This document shows positions 1-6,545 of a stretch of 8,709 nucleotides of DNA, piece after piece. The stretch spans positions 1 through 8,709 of the forward strand of contig JAGXHD010000168.1 of NCBI GenBank assembly GCA_024636395.1, in the 5' to 3' direction. The number at the start of each line of letters is the position of its first letter. Within the stretch, counting starts at the first letter, position 1. The notes below the pieces were generated by a model. It was given only the letters and a program-made list of their open reading frames with translations, was not told the origin of the DNA and made no database searches. This DNA comes from Sulfitobacter sp. (GTDB taxonomy: Bacteria; Pseudomonadota; Alphaproteobacteria; Rhodobacterales; Rhodobacteraceae). A program made the translations under genes and the position numbers.

Positions 1-17
1 ATGTGTATAAGAGACAG
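1..17. other. Tn5/Nextera mosaic-end adapter remnant (sequencing artefact)
   Basis: These bases equal the last 17 of the 19-base Tn5 transposase mosaic end (AGATGTGTATAAGAGACAG) used in Nextera libraries. The leftward ABC-F reading frame is clean up to position 18 and stops making family sense inside this stretch. It is therefore untrimmed adapter at the contig end, not genome. Translating it gives the well-known contaminant peptides MCIRDS and YKRQ. Confidence 0.93.
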
Positions 18-617
18 CCCCTGTTCGGCCCGGCGCACAGCGCCCCGGTCGATCCAGAGCGTGGCACGGGTGAGCGCGCGCAGGAACGCGCGGTCGTGGG
101 AAATCAGGACAAAGGCGGCGCGGGTCGTCTTCAACTCGTTCTCGAGCCAGGCAATCGCCTCGATATCAAGGTGGTTGGTCGGTTCGTCGAGCAGCATCAG
201 CTCGGGTTCCAGCGCCATCAGCCGGGCCAGTGCCGCGCGCCGACGCTCGCCACCGGAGGCGGTCGCCACAGGCCGCTCCGGATCGAACTTGAGGCCCTCA
301 CCCGCACGCTCCACTTTGTACAGTTCGCTCGGCTCCAGACCGTGGGAGGCGAAGTCCCCCAGCGTCTCAAACCCTGTCAAATCAGGGTCTTGCTCCATGT
401 AGCCAACGCTCACGCCCGGCCCTGCGGTCACCATGCCGCGGTCGGCTTCTACCAGCCCCGCCATGACCTTCATCAGGGTCGATTTGCCGGAGCCGTTGCG
501 GCCGACCAGAGCCAGCCTATCGCCCTGCTGGACGACAAGACCGAGGTCTTCGAATACGGGATCGCCACCAAATGTGAGGGCGATATCTGAGAGCTGGAGA
601 AGGGGTGCGCGTGCCAT
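18..617 (-). CDS. uup: ABC-F family ATPase, Uup-like (3' part missing)
   Basis: Soluble tandem-ABC ATPase of the ABC-F group, which acts on ribosomes or translation rather than as a membrane transporter; Uup itself is linked to ribosome assembly and to suppression of transposon excision. Only the first ABC domain is present (200 codons of a protein usually near 600). Visible motifs: Walker A GRNGSGKS at about residues 39-46, Q-loop glutamine in YMEQDP near 76, signature SGGERR at 121-126, Walker B MLLDEP followed by TNHLD at 141-151, and the switch histidine in SHDR near 174. The N-terminal text (VGRNGSGKSTLMK) and the WLE after the Walker B region favour Uup over EttA. The ATG lies 35 bases after the stop of the upstream acyltransferase gene, so co-transcription is likely. 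Truncation is due to the contig end at the adapter. The family is sure; the Uup subgroup is probable, because the linker and C-terminal domain cannot be seen. Confidence 0.9.
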
Positions 618-652
618 GCGTGTCGCCTACTGCGCGCCCGCGGAAACGTCAA

Positions 653-1375
653 TCAGACAAGTGCACGCAGCAGCTTTTTACGGGTCGCTGGAATCGCTCC
701 GGTCTCGAGCGCGGTAAAGACATGCAGGGTGTTCATCTCGCGGTCCACCACCGCATGATCGCTGACCCATCCGCCCATCATAAGATAGGTACGCAGCAGG
801 GGCGGCATTGCGCCATTGGCGCGGGCCAGATCCGGTTTGGTCCGCACGTCTTCGCCGTAGCGAAAGACCTCGCCAGCCTTGATCGCTGGCTGCCAGCGCG
901 CCGGCCCTAGATGCCGCGCCCGCAAAAGCGCAAAGGCATCCAGATAGGGCGCCGCACAGGTCCCCGCGAAAGAGGAGCAGCCAAACAGCATCTGCACGCC
1001 GGTGTTATCGACAAATGCCGTGAGCGAGGCCCAAGCGATACGCGCGATATCAGGATCGCGGTGCGCAGGATGGATGCAAAAACGACCCAGCTCCAGCATC
1101 GGCCCCTCAAACGCGTAAAGCCTTTCAATATCATAATATTGCGCAGCGTAGCTGTTGGCGACACCCGCGCCGGTGTAGACTGCCGTGCGAAAGGTCGCCA
1201 CGGGAGCACCGTTGCTTTTGGCACGAACCAGCACATGCTCCGAGGTGTCATCGAACCGGTCCGATGCCCCACCCGCCACACCGAAACACAGACCGCGCAG
1301 ACTGAATGCAGCGGACAGATCCGCCGCCGTCTCGGCGCGAGTCACCGTGTATTTGCCTTTGTCCAAGGGTATCAT
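653..1375 (-). CDS. olsB: OlsB-like amino-acid N-acyltransferase (ornithine or glutamine lipid synthesis)
   Basis: A 240-residue GNAT-fold N-acyltransferase of the OlsB family. OlsB moves a 3-hydroxyacyl group from acyl-ACP to the alpha-amino group of ornithine, giving the lyso-aminolipid that OlsA then O-acylates to form phosphorus-free ornithine lipid at the membrane. Family marks seen: the FDDTSEHVLV segment near residues 41-50, the core ELGRFCIHP near 95-103, FGCSSF near 131-136, and a conserved C-terminal part with LPPLL-type text and GGWVSDHAVVD near 190-211. Length fits the family. The ATG at 1375 is preceded out of frame by other ATGs and has no clear Shine-Dalgarno, so the start is only fairly certain. 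It sits 58 bases after bamE and 35 before the ABC-F gene. No olsA is beside it. A paralogous family in marine Rhodobacterales, GlsB, acylates glutamine instead, and the substrate cannot be settled from sequence alone. Confidence 0.85.
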   Translation of the reverse strand: MIPLDKGKYTVTRAETAADLSAAFSLRGLCFGVAGGASDRFDDTSEHVLVRAKSNGAPVATFRTAVYTGAGVANSYAAQYYDIERLYAFEGPMLELGRFCIHPAHRDPDIARIAWASLTAFVDNTGVQMLFGCSSFAGTCAAPYLDAFALLRARHLGPARWQPAIKAGEVFRYGEDVRTKPDLARANGAMPPLLRTYLMMGGWVSDHAVVDREMNTLHVFTALETGAIPATRKKLLRALV

Positions 1376-1433
1376 ATCAGCATCATGCGGCAGGCTGCAC
1401 CTAACGCAAAGCCCGGCCCGCGACGCGCAAAAC

Positions 1434-1898
1434 TCAGCCCGACAACCCTGCAGGATTGAAGCGACCGATATTACCCAGAAGTTGGCGCAGGAAGGTATTG
1501 TCGCGCACGCCCGACGTCGTCACACGGCGCGCAAGCGGTACGACTTGCCCGCGCTCGAGTCCAAAGGTTTCGATATTGCTCACTACCCCGGCGCTGTCGA
1601 AACTGATCGCCAGCACTTCGCGCTCGATCACCTTGGGCGCAAGTGCGCCGATCGTGCGCTGGCGGCTGCTCACGTAGTAAAAGGCGCTCTCGTTCACCAT
1701 GCCCGAGGTTGCGGGCGTGCCAATGGCCGCTTCGACGGAGGCGCGCGTGTCCTGCCCAACGGTGATCAGCTGCAATTGGTCCGCGGGTGGGATATACCCG
1801 TGGTTCACGTATTGCGGCGAACAGGCCGAAACTGCGACGCCAAGGCCCGCGACAAGCACCAGACGCCTCAAAACGCCCCTATTGATTATGATACTCAT
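1434..1898 (-). CDS. bamE: outer membrane protein assembly factor BamE (SmpA/OmlA lipoprotein)
   Basis: A 154-residue lipoprotein that helps the BamA complex fold beta-barrel proteins into the outer membrane from its periplasmic face. The N-terminus has RR at residues 11-12, a hydrophobic core LVLVAGLGVAV, and a lipobox VSAC with the acylated cysteine at residue 26. The mature part carries the BamE pattern: VGQDTRASVEAAIGTPA near 48-64 (helix capping before a Gly-Thr-Pro turn), an aromatic YY strand near 74-75, and an SFDSAGVVSNIE strand pair near 99-110. The ATG at 1898 is chosen because AAGGGG lies 7 bases upstream; a TTG 21 bases further up would only add seven residues ahead of the signal peptide. 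The gene diverges from yceD and leads the leftward block. In many Rhodobacterales bamE sits at this same place opposite yceD. Confidence 0.92.
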   Translation of the reverse strand: MSIIINRGVLRRLVLVAGLGVAVSACSPQYVNHGYIPPADQLQLITVGQDTRASVEAAIGTPATSGMVNESAFYYVSSRQRTIGALAPKVIEREVLAISFDSAGVVSNIETFGLERGQVVPLARRVTTSGVRDNTFLRQLLGNIGRFNPAGLSG

Positions 1899-1986
1899 GG
1901 TGCTGCCCCTTGCCCTCAACCGGTATGGCTTTTATCTCGCATATACCAAACCCGCCCCATGGTTCAAGAAACGAAAGCACATCAAC
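1899..1986. promoter_or_regulatory. divergent promoter region between bamE and yceD
   Basis: These 88 bases separate two genes read in opposite directions, so promoters for both must lie here or just inside the genes. The middle (1929-1949) is the most AT-rich part and is the likely melting region. I could not fit a convincing -35/-10 pair for either strand, so the call rests on gene arrangement rather than on a motif. Confidence 0.45.
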
Positions 1987-2541
1987 ATGTCGCCCACGCC
2001 TCCAAGTACCACCAGTTTGCGGGTTGCCAGCCTGTCCCAGACCGGCACGACGCCCTTTTCAGTGCGCCCCGATTCTGCAGCGCTTGTAGCGCTCGCAGAG
2101 CAGTTGGGAATCAGCGGACTGCGCAAACTGGCCTTTGACGGCACCCTGAGCCCGCTGGGCCAAAGCGATTGGCAACTCAAAGCGCGGCTGGGCGCGACCG
2201 TGATGCAGCCCTGCGTTGTCACGCTGGAGCCGGTGACAACGCGCCTCGATATCGATGTGGTGCGCACCTTTTTGCATGACTATGAGGAGATAGACGCGCC
2301 AGAGGCGGAGGTTCCGGAAGATGACAGTGTGGAGCCGCTGGGTCCCTGGATCGATCCTGTTCTGGTGATGCAGGAGGCGCTTGCGCTCGCTCTGCCCGAA
2401 TATCCACGCAAGGAAACCGCAGAACCCGCAACCGTCCGCGTGACCGAACCTGGCAAAACCCCCATGAGCGACGCCGAAGCGCGCCCCTTCGCAGGCCTCG
2501 CAGCGCTCAAGCAACAACTTGAGAACAAAGACGAGAGCTGA
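1987..2541 (+). CDS. yceD: YceD/DUF177 family protein (rpmF-linked)
   Basis: A 184-residue DUF177 (YceD) protein. The family is nearly always encoded just before rpmF; members are linked to 23S rRNA accumulation and ribosome maturation, but the exact role is not settled. Seen here: the conserved segment around QPCVVTLEPV with Cys76, followed by a strand RLDIDVVRTF, then an acidic stretch (residues 100-118), then the GPWIDPVLVMQEALALALPEYP block near 119-140 that is typical of the C-terminal half. A short lysine/glutamate tail ends the protein. The start at 1987 matches the family length and gives a Ser/Thr/Pro-rich N-terminus. An in-frame start at 1699 would run through bamE and is not credible. 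The ribosome-binding site is weak (AAACGAAAG about 6-8 bases upstream). Next gene is rpmF after a 187-base gap. Confidence 0.9.
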   Translation: MSPTPPSTTSLRVASLSQTGTTPFSVRPDSAALVALAEQLGISGLRKLAFDGTLSPLGQSDWQLKARLGATVMQPCVVTLEPVTTRLDIDVVRTFLHDYEEIDAPEAEVPEDDSVEPLGPWIDPVLVMQEALALALPEYPRKETAEPATVRVTEPGKTPMSDAEARPFAGLAALKQQLENKDES

Positions 2542-2565
2542 TCCACGGTGAAACCCTCGGGCAAA

Positions 2566-2586
2566 GCCGCGTTTGGGCGGCATTTT
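2566..2586 (+). terminator. possible weak intrinsic terminator after yceD
   Basis: A 5-bp perfect GC stem (GCCGC at 2566-2570 with GCGGC at 2577-2581) around a 6-base loop is followed by ATTTT. It lies 24 bases after the yceD stop. The stem is short and the T-run is only four bases, so it may attenuate rather than stop transcription into rpmF. Confidence 0.35.
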
Positions 2587-2608
2587 GCGCAGAATTCGTC
2601 AATTAGGG

Positions 2609-2638
2609 TTGGACAAGCCAGCCCCACTTGCCTAAATG
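2609..2638 (+). promoter_or_regulatory. candidate promoter for rpmF-plsX-fabH
   Basis: TTGGAC at 2609-2614 resembles a -35 box (TTGACA-like). At 17-18 bases spacing lies CTAAATG at 2632-2638, a poor -10. If used, it gives a leader of roughly 80-90 bases before the rpmF start. The -35 is better than the -10, so this is tentative. It would separate rpmF expression from yceD. Confidence 0.35.
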
Positions 2639-2728
2639 CACGACACACCCGCAAGGGCACTTGATCCGAAACCCAGGCCCGACGCAGCCGTTCTGCGCAG
2701 TATGGCCCCGTATACAAAGGCACCTGAT

Positions 2729-2935
2729 ATGGCTGTCCAGCAGAATAAAGTCTCCAAATCACGCCGCAACAACCGCCGCAGCCACGATTCGCTGTCTGCC
2801 GCGAACCCTAACGAGTGCACGAACTGCGGCGAACTCAAGCGCCCGCATCACGTCTGCGCATCGTGCGGCCATTACGCCGACAAAGAAGTAGTTGCCCAGA
2901 TCGACGAGATTGATCTCGACGAAGACGCGGCGTAA
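2729..2935 (+). CDS. rpmF: 50S ribosomal protein L32
   Basis: A 68-residue L32 of the large ribosomal subunit. The N-terminus MAVQQNKVSKSRRNNRRSHD is the classic basic L32 start. A zinc-ribbon follows with Cys30-x2-Cys33 and Cys43-x2-Cys46, so this is the zinc-binding (C+) form. The C-terminal tail (VAQIDEIDLDEDAA) is acidic. The start at 2729 is set by the invariant MAVQQ opening and by AAAGG 8 bases upstream; upstream in-frame codons back to 2636 are not L32. It sits between yceD and plsX, 37 bases ahead of plsX, in the conserved ribosome/lipid gene cluster. Confidence 0.97.
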   Translation: MAVQQNKVSKSRRNNRRSHDSLSAANPNECTNCGELKRPHHVCASCGHYADKEVVAQIDEIDLDEDAA

Positions 2936-2972
2936 GCTCGGCGGACATCAAGACAGAAGGCATTCGCACCAG

Positions 2973-4049
2973 ATGACGGCCCCGACCGATCACACAAGCG
3001 CGAAAGCCCGCACCCTCATTTCGGTCGATGCGATGGGGGGCGACCAAGGGCCGGCAGCAGTGGTTGCCGGCTGTCTTATTTCGGCCAAACTCAACCCAGA
3101 TATCTCGTTCATCCTGCACGGTCCCGAGGCAGAATTGCGCGCACTTGTCGTCAAGCATCCGGTGCTCGACGACCGCACGACGATCCGCAACGCCACGGAT
3201 GTGGTCACGATGGAAGACAAGCCCAGCCAGGTGGTGCGGACCGGCAAAGACACCTCCATGTGGTCGGCCATAGAAGCCGTGCGAACCGGCGAAGCGAGTG
3301 TGGCTGTTTCCTGCGGCAATACCGGTGCGCTGATGGCCCTGTCGATGATCCGCCTGCGCAAGCTGCCGGGCGTGAACCGCCCCGCCATCGCCGTGCTCTA
3401 CCCCTCCTCGAACAAGCAGGGCTTCAACGTGATGCTGGACGTGGGCGCCGACATCAAGGCGGATGCCGATGATCTGTTGCGCTTTGCGCTGATGGGTATG
3501 TCCTATGCGCGCAATGGACTGAACGTGGAGAAACCGCGGATCGGCCTGCTCAATGTTGGAACAGAAGAGCACAAGGGCCGCACCGAACTCAAAGCGGCCC
3601 ACGACCTGATTCGCGATTCTGCCGCTCAGGCGGCCTTCACCTTCGTGGGTTTTGTGGAGGGCGGCGATATCTCGGGCAACAGGGCCGATGTGATTGTTAC
3701 CGACGGATTCACTGGGAATATCGCGATCAAGACTGGCGAGGGCACCGCGAGCCTGATTGGCCAGCGCCTGCGCGAAGCGTTCAAATATTCGATCCTGTCG
3801 CAACTGGCCTCCCTGCTCGCCTATACCTCGCTGATGCGCCTTCAGAAGAAGATCGACCCGCGTCGCGTTAACGGCGGGGTGTTTCTGGGCCTCAACGGTA
3901 CAGTGGTAAAATCGCACGGCTCCGCAGATGCGACGGGCGTTTCCGCCGCGATCAAACTTGCCGCGCAACTGGCCGAGAACGGATTTAACGACAAGCTGGC
4001 CGCCCGTGTCGCCGCTACCTTGCCCGCCAAGGAGCCAAGTCACTCATGA
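2973..4049 (+). CDS. plsX: phosphate acyltransferase PlsX
   Basis: A 358-residue PlsX, a peripheral membrane enzyme that turns acyl-ACP plus phosphate into acyl-phosphate, the acyl donor for PlsY in the first step of phospholipid synthesis. Seen: the N-terminal ISVDAMGGDQGP at about residues 16-27, CGNTGALM near 114-121, the GLLNVGTEEHKG block near 191-202, and the signature FVEGGDISGNRADVIVTDGFTGNIAIKTGEG near 227-257 (given here as one run of short motifs: FVEGGDI, ADVIVTDGFTGN, KTGEG). Length is normal. The ATG at 2973 starts right before the conserved core; an in-frame ATG at 2892 lies inside rpmF and is rejected. AGAAGG lies 12 bases upstream, a slightly long spacing. The stop overlaps the fabH start as ATGA, which points to translational coupling. 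Confidence 0.97.
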   Translation: MTAPTDHTSAKARTLISVDAMGGDQGPAAVVAGCLISAKLNPDISFILHGPEAELRALVVKHPVLDDRTTIRNATDVVTMEDKPSQVVRTGKDTSMWSAIEAVRTGEASVAVSCGNTGALMALSMIRLRKLPGVNRPAIAVLYPSSNKQGFNVMLDVGADIKADADDLLRFALMGMSYARNGLNVEKPRIGLLNVGTEEHKGRTELKAAHDLIRDSAAQAAFTFVGFVEGGDISGNRADVIVTDGFTGNIAIKTGEGTASLIGQRLREAFKYSILSQLASLLAYTSLMRLQKKIDPRRVNGGVFLGLNGTVVKSHGSADATGVSAAIKLAAQLAENGFNDKLAARVAATLPAKEPSHS

Positions 4050-5017
4050 CATTACGCGCCGTCATAAAAGGGGTGGGCCATTATCTGCCGACCCGTATCG
4101 TGGAAAACGCCGAATTCGAGGCGACCCTCGACACGAACGACGAGTGGATCCGCGCCCGTTCCGGCATCGAGCGGCGGCATTTCGCAGGCGATGGCGAGAC
4201 GACATCGAGCATGGCGACCGCCGCCGCTCGGGCCGCACTGGATATGGCGGGGCTGGTGCCCGATGATGTGGATGCGCTTATCGTAGCCACGTCCACCGCC
4301 GATCTCACCTTTCCCTCCGCCGCGACGATGGTGCAGGCGCAGCTTGGCATGACGCGTGGCTTTGCCTTTGATATCCAAGCAGTTTGTGCTGGCTTCATAT
4401 TTGCACTCAGCAATGCAAATGCGCTCATCCTGTCGGGTCAGGCAAAGCGGGGGATCGTTATCGGCGCCGAAACCTTCAGCCGCATACTCGACTGGACTGA
4501 TCGCAGCACCTGCGTCCTGTTCGGCGATGGCGCGGGCGCTGTTGTGCTGGAGGCCGCGCAGGGCGTAGGCACCCCGGCGGACCGTGGCATCCTATCGACG
4601 GATCTGAAATCCGACGGCACCTACCGCGAGCTTCTGTACGTCGATGGCGGCGTCTCGACAGGCACCACTGGCGTGCTGCGCATGCAGGGCAATCAGGTAT
4701 TCCGCCATGCGGTCGAAAAGCTGAGCCAGACCGCAACAACCGCCATGGCATCGGCAGGCGTCGAGGCGTGCGATGTCGACTGGATCGTGCCGCATCAGGC
4801 CAACATCCGCATCATTCAGGGCACTGCGAAAAAGCTCGGCCTGCCCATGGACAAGGTCGTCGTCACCGTCCAAGACCATGGCAACACCTCCGCCGCGTCG
4901 ATCCCCCTGGCGCTGTCGGTCGGTGTTGCACGCGGCCAGATCAAGCGCGGCGATCTGGTCGTGACCGAAGCAATCGGTGGTGGTCTGGCCTGGGGTGCGG
5001 TGGTTTTGCGCTGGTAG
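4046..5017 (+). CDS. fabH: beta-ketoacyl-ACP synthase III (FabH)
   Basis: A 323-residue thiolase-fold condensing enzyme that joins acetyl-CoA to malonyl-ACP, starting each fatty-acid chain in the cytoplasm. The full catalytic triad is visible: Cys114 in the DIQAVCAGF motif, His250 in VPHQANIRI, and Asn280 in DHGNTSAAS. Other family marks are the N-terminal GVGHYLPTRIV, NDEWIRARSGIERR near residues 31-44, FGDGAGAVVLE near 159-169, and the C-terminal GGGLAWGAVVLRW. Length and triad spacing match the housekeeping FabH class rather than a secondary-metabolism KAS III. It begins inside the plsX stop (ATGA overlap), so the two are read from one message and probably made in fixed ratio. Confidence 0.97.
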   Translation: MTLRAVIKGVGHYLPTRIVENAEFEATLDTNDEWIRARSGIERRHFAGDGETTSSMATAAARAALDMAGLVPDDVDALIVATSTADLTFPSAATMVQAQLGMTRGFAFDIQAVCAGFIFALSNANALILSGQAKRGIVIGAETFSRILDWTDRSTCVLFGDGAGAVVLEAAQGVGTPADRGILSTDLKSDGTYRELLYVDGGVSTGTTGVLRMQGNQVFRHAVEKLSQTATTAMASAGVEACDVDWIVPHQANIRIIQGTAKKLGLPMDKVVVTVQDHGNTSAASIPLALSVGVARGQIKRGDLVVTEAIGGGLAWGAVVLRW

Positions 5018-5035
5018 GATTGCCGCCAGTTTGAA

Positions 5036-5057
5036 GCACTTGCAGTGCGTTGTTATT
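5036..5057 (+). terminator. possible weak intrinsic terminator after fabH
   Basis: GCACT (5036-5040) and AGTGC (5044-5048) form a 5-bp stem with a 3-base loop, followed by a T-rich GTTGTTATT. It lies 18 bases after the fabH stop. The stem is short and the tail is broken by G and A, so termination would be partial at best. Confidence 0.3.
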
Positions 5058-5107
5058 GACTTGGCGTGTTTATCTGGCCAAGGTTATCTGAATAAACGGG
5101 GGAAGAT
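5056..5107 (+). promoter_or_regulatory. ihfA: ihfA promoter/operator region with dyad
   Basis: The gap before ihfA is AT-rich compared with its surroundings. TTGACT (5056-5061) and TTGGCG (5061-5066) are -35 candidates; the latter is 17 bases from TTATCT (5084-5089), a poor -10. A perfect 6-bp inverted repeat, CTTGGC (5060-5065) and GCCAAG (5077-5082), overlaps this area, and TTATCTG occurs twice (5070-5076 and 5084-5090). A strong ribosome-binding site, GGGGGAAG at 5098-5105, stands just before the ATG at 5108. Promoter position is a guess; the dyad and repeats are plain to see. Confidence 0.45.
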
Positions 5108-5410
5108 ATGACGAGCACAACATTGACACGGATGGATTTGAGCGAAGCTGTCTTTCGCGAAGTAGGCCTTTCTCGTAACGAGAGTGCTCAACTGGTCGAG
5201 ACGGTGCTGGAAGAGATGTCGGACGCACTGGTACGCGGCGAGCAGGTCAAGATATCCTCGTTCGGAACGTTTTCAGTGCGCGAGAAGACTGCACGCATCG
5301 GCCGCAATCCCAAAACCGGCGAGGAGGTTCCGATCAGCCCGCGCCGTGTGCTGACCTTCCGGCCCTCCCATCTGATGAAGGACCGGGTTGCGGACGGGAA
5401 CAAGCCTTAA
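5108..5410 (+). CDS. ihfA: integration host factor subunit alpha
   Basis: A 100-residue HU/IHF-family DNA-bending protein. IHF-alpha pairs with IHF-beta, binds specific sites in the nucleoid and bends DNA by about 160 degrees, helping transcription, replication and recombination. The N-terminal TLTRMDLSEAVF is the alpha-subunit opening. KISSFGTFSVREK (residues 48-60) leads into the arm GRNPKTGEEVPI (65-76), with the intercalating proline at 68. The C-terminal half RRVLTFRPSHLMKDRV is also typical. Start chosen at 5108, directly after a strong GGGGGAAG site. It is followed only 4 bases later by the MerR gene, so the two form an operon. The order ihfA-merR-tRNA-Pro is also found in distant Proteobacteria. 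Confidence 0.97.
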   Translation: MTSTTLTRMDLSEAVFREVGLSRNESAQLVETVLEEMSDALVRGEQVKISSFGTFSVREKTARIGRNPKTGEEVPISPRRVLTFRPSHLMKDRVADGNKP

Positions 5411-5414
5411 GCCG

Positions 5415-6515
5415 ATGCCCAAATCGCCCGATGCATTCCGCACAATTTCAGAGGTAGCTGAGTGGCTGGATATCCAGGCCCACGTCCTGCGCTTTTGGGA
5501 GAGCAAATTCACGCAGGTGAAGCCGATCAAGCGGGCGGGCGGCAGGCGGTATTACAGACCTGCCGACATGCTGCTGTTGGGCGGAATCAAAAAGCTCCTC
5601 CATGAGGATGGCCTGACGATCAAGGGCGTGCAGAAAATCCTGCGCGAGGAAGGCATGAGCCATGTCGTCGCCCTGTCCGGCCCGCTTGACGAGGCGGACG
5701 CGGAATACGAACAGGGCGTGGTTGCGAAACCCGCCGCTAAACGTGCGCCGGAGCCGCAAGCTGTCGTGCTGCCTTTCGAGCCGCCGAAAGATAGTAAGAC
5801 CGAGCCTAGCGCACCGGCTCCCGAGCCTGTAGCCGAGCGCATGCCGGAGGCGGTGACTGAAAGTGAGCCCGACGCGCCAGAGCCTGAGACGGATGATACG
5901 GAAATCGCAGCCGAGACCGCCGTCGATGCAAAAGAAACCTTAGATATTACCGGTGAGCCCCTTACCGAAGCAGCAAGTGCGCCAGCCCCCGTACCATCGG
6001 AAGCATCCGACGACGAACAAAAAGCCATATCGGCGCATGAGTCCTCGGCAGATACGGCCGAGGGAGCGCCTGAGAAGCCCTTAGCAGCAGGGTCTGAGGA
6101 CGAGACGGACACAACTGAGGAAACCGCCGAGCGCGACGCAGAGAGCGTCGCACAAACTTCGGAACCAGACGCCGAGCGTAAGCCCGGAATTGAGGCCGCG
6201 ACTTCTGCTCCGACCCCCGCGCCGGAAAAAACGACCCCGGAGCAGGCGGAAGAAACACCCACCACTGCTGAGCCGCAGCCGGAAGTGAAAGCCGCCGAAG
6301 AAGCAGCGCCCACACCCAAGCCGCGCGATATCGGAATGCCAGAGATCACGCCCGAGAACGAGATACACGCGCAAGCCGCAGCACTCACCCGCGCCTACGC
6401 AATACGCAGCGTGGACGGCGCCACAGCCGCAAAAATAAAACCACTTCTGTCCCAGCTCACAGCCTTGCGGGACCGCATGGCGGCGCCGCGCGGTGGCACT
6501 CAGCCTAAAACCTGA
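5415..6515 (+). CDS. MerR-family regulator with long acidic Pro/Glu/Ala-rich tail
   Basis: A 366-residue protein. Residues 9-80 are a MerR-type winged helix-turn-helix: ISEVAEWLDIQAHVLRFWE (the HTH and recognition helix), a wing with RAGGRRYYRPAD, then LLLGGIKKLLHEDGLTIKGVQ. Residues about 90-320 are low complexity, rich in E, P, A, T, S and D, with net negative charge and no predicted fold by eye. Residues about 325-360 look helical again (EIHAQAAALTRAYAIRS and KIKPLLSQLTALRDRMA) and could be a dimer or partner helix. There is no cysteine at all, so metal or thiol sensing as in classic MerR is unlikely. The usual effector-domain dimer coiled coil is missing after the HTH. The gene follows ihfA by 4 bases and precedes tRNA-Pro, a conserved arrangement. 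The start at 5415 gives MPKSPDAFRT; earlier in-frame codons overlap ihfA. The family is clear; the regulated genes are unknown. Confidence 0.9.
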   Translation: MPKSPDAFRTISEVAEWLDIQAHVLRFWESKFTQVKPIKRAGGRRYYRPADMLLLGGIKKLLHEDGLTIKGVQKILREEGMSHVVALSGPLDEADAEYEQGVVAKPAAKRAPEPQAVVLPFEPPKDSKTEPSAPAPEPVAERMPEAVTESEPDAPEPETDDTEIAAETAVDAKETLDITGEPLTEAASAPAPVPSEASDDEQKAISAHESSADTAEGAPEKPLAAGSEDETDTTEETAERDAESVAQTSEPDAERKPGIEAATSAPTPAPEKTTPEQAEETPTTAEPQPEVKAAEEAAPTPKPRDIGMPEITPENEIHAQAAALTRAYAIRSVDGATAAKIKPLLSQLTALRDRMAAPRGGTQPKT

Positions 6516-6545
6516 AAGCGGGGGATGGATGGGTGCGATTGCCTC

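Noticed and set aside
1..590. Two rightward open frames from the window start, of 133 and 195 codons
   Set aside because: Both begin inside the adapter and lie antisense to the ABC-F ATPase, whose motifs are complete on the minus strand.
1899..1919. Upstream TTG start for bamE
   Set aside because: The ATG at 1898 has AAGGGG at correct spacing and gives a normal lipoprotein signal; the longer form adds charged residues with no support.
1185..2138. A 317-codon rightward open frame
   Set aside because: It runs antisense through olsB and bamE and into yceD in another frame; its product shows no domain, while the three real genes show clear family motifs.
2835..4043. A 402-codon leftward open frame
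   Set aside because: Antisense to plsX, whose full motif set is on the plus strand. It is His/Gly/Arg-rich, typical of an antisense frame in GC-rich DNA.
5552..6388. A 278-codon leftward open frame, Ser/Gly/Ala-rich
   Set aside because: It is the mirror of the Glu/Pro/Ala-rich tail of the MerR gene. Low complexity on one strand gives low complexity on the other; no ribosome-binding site or family match.
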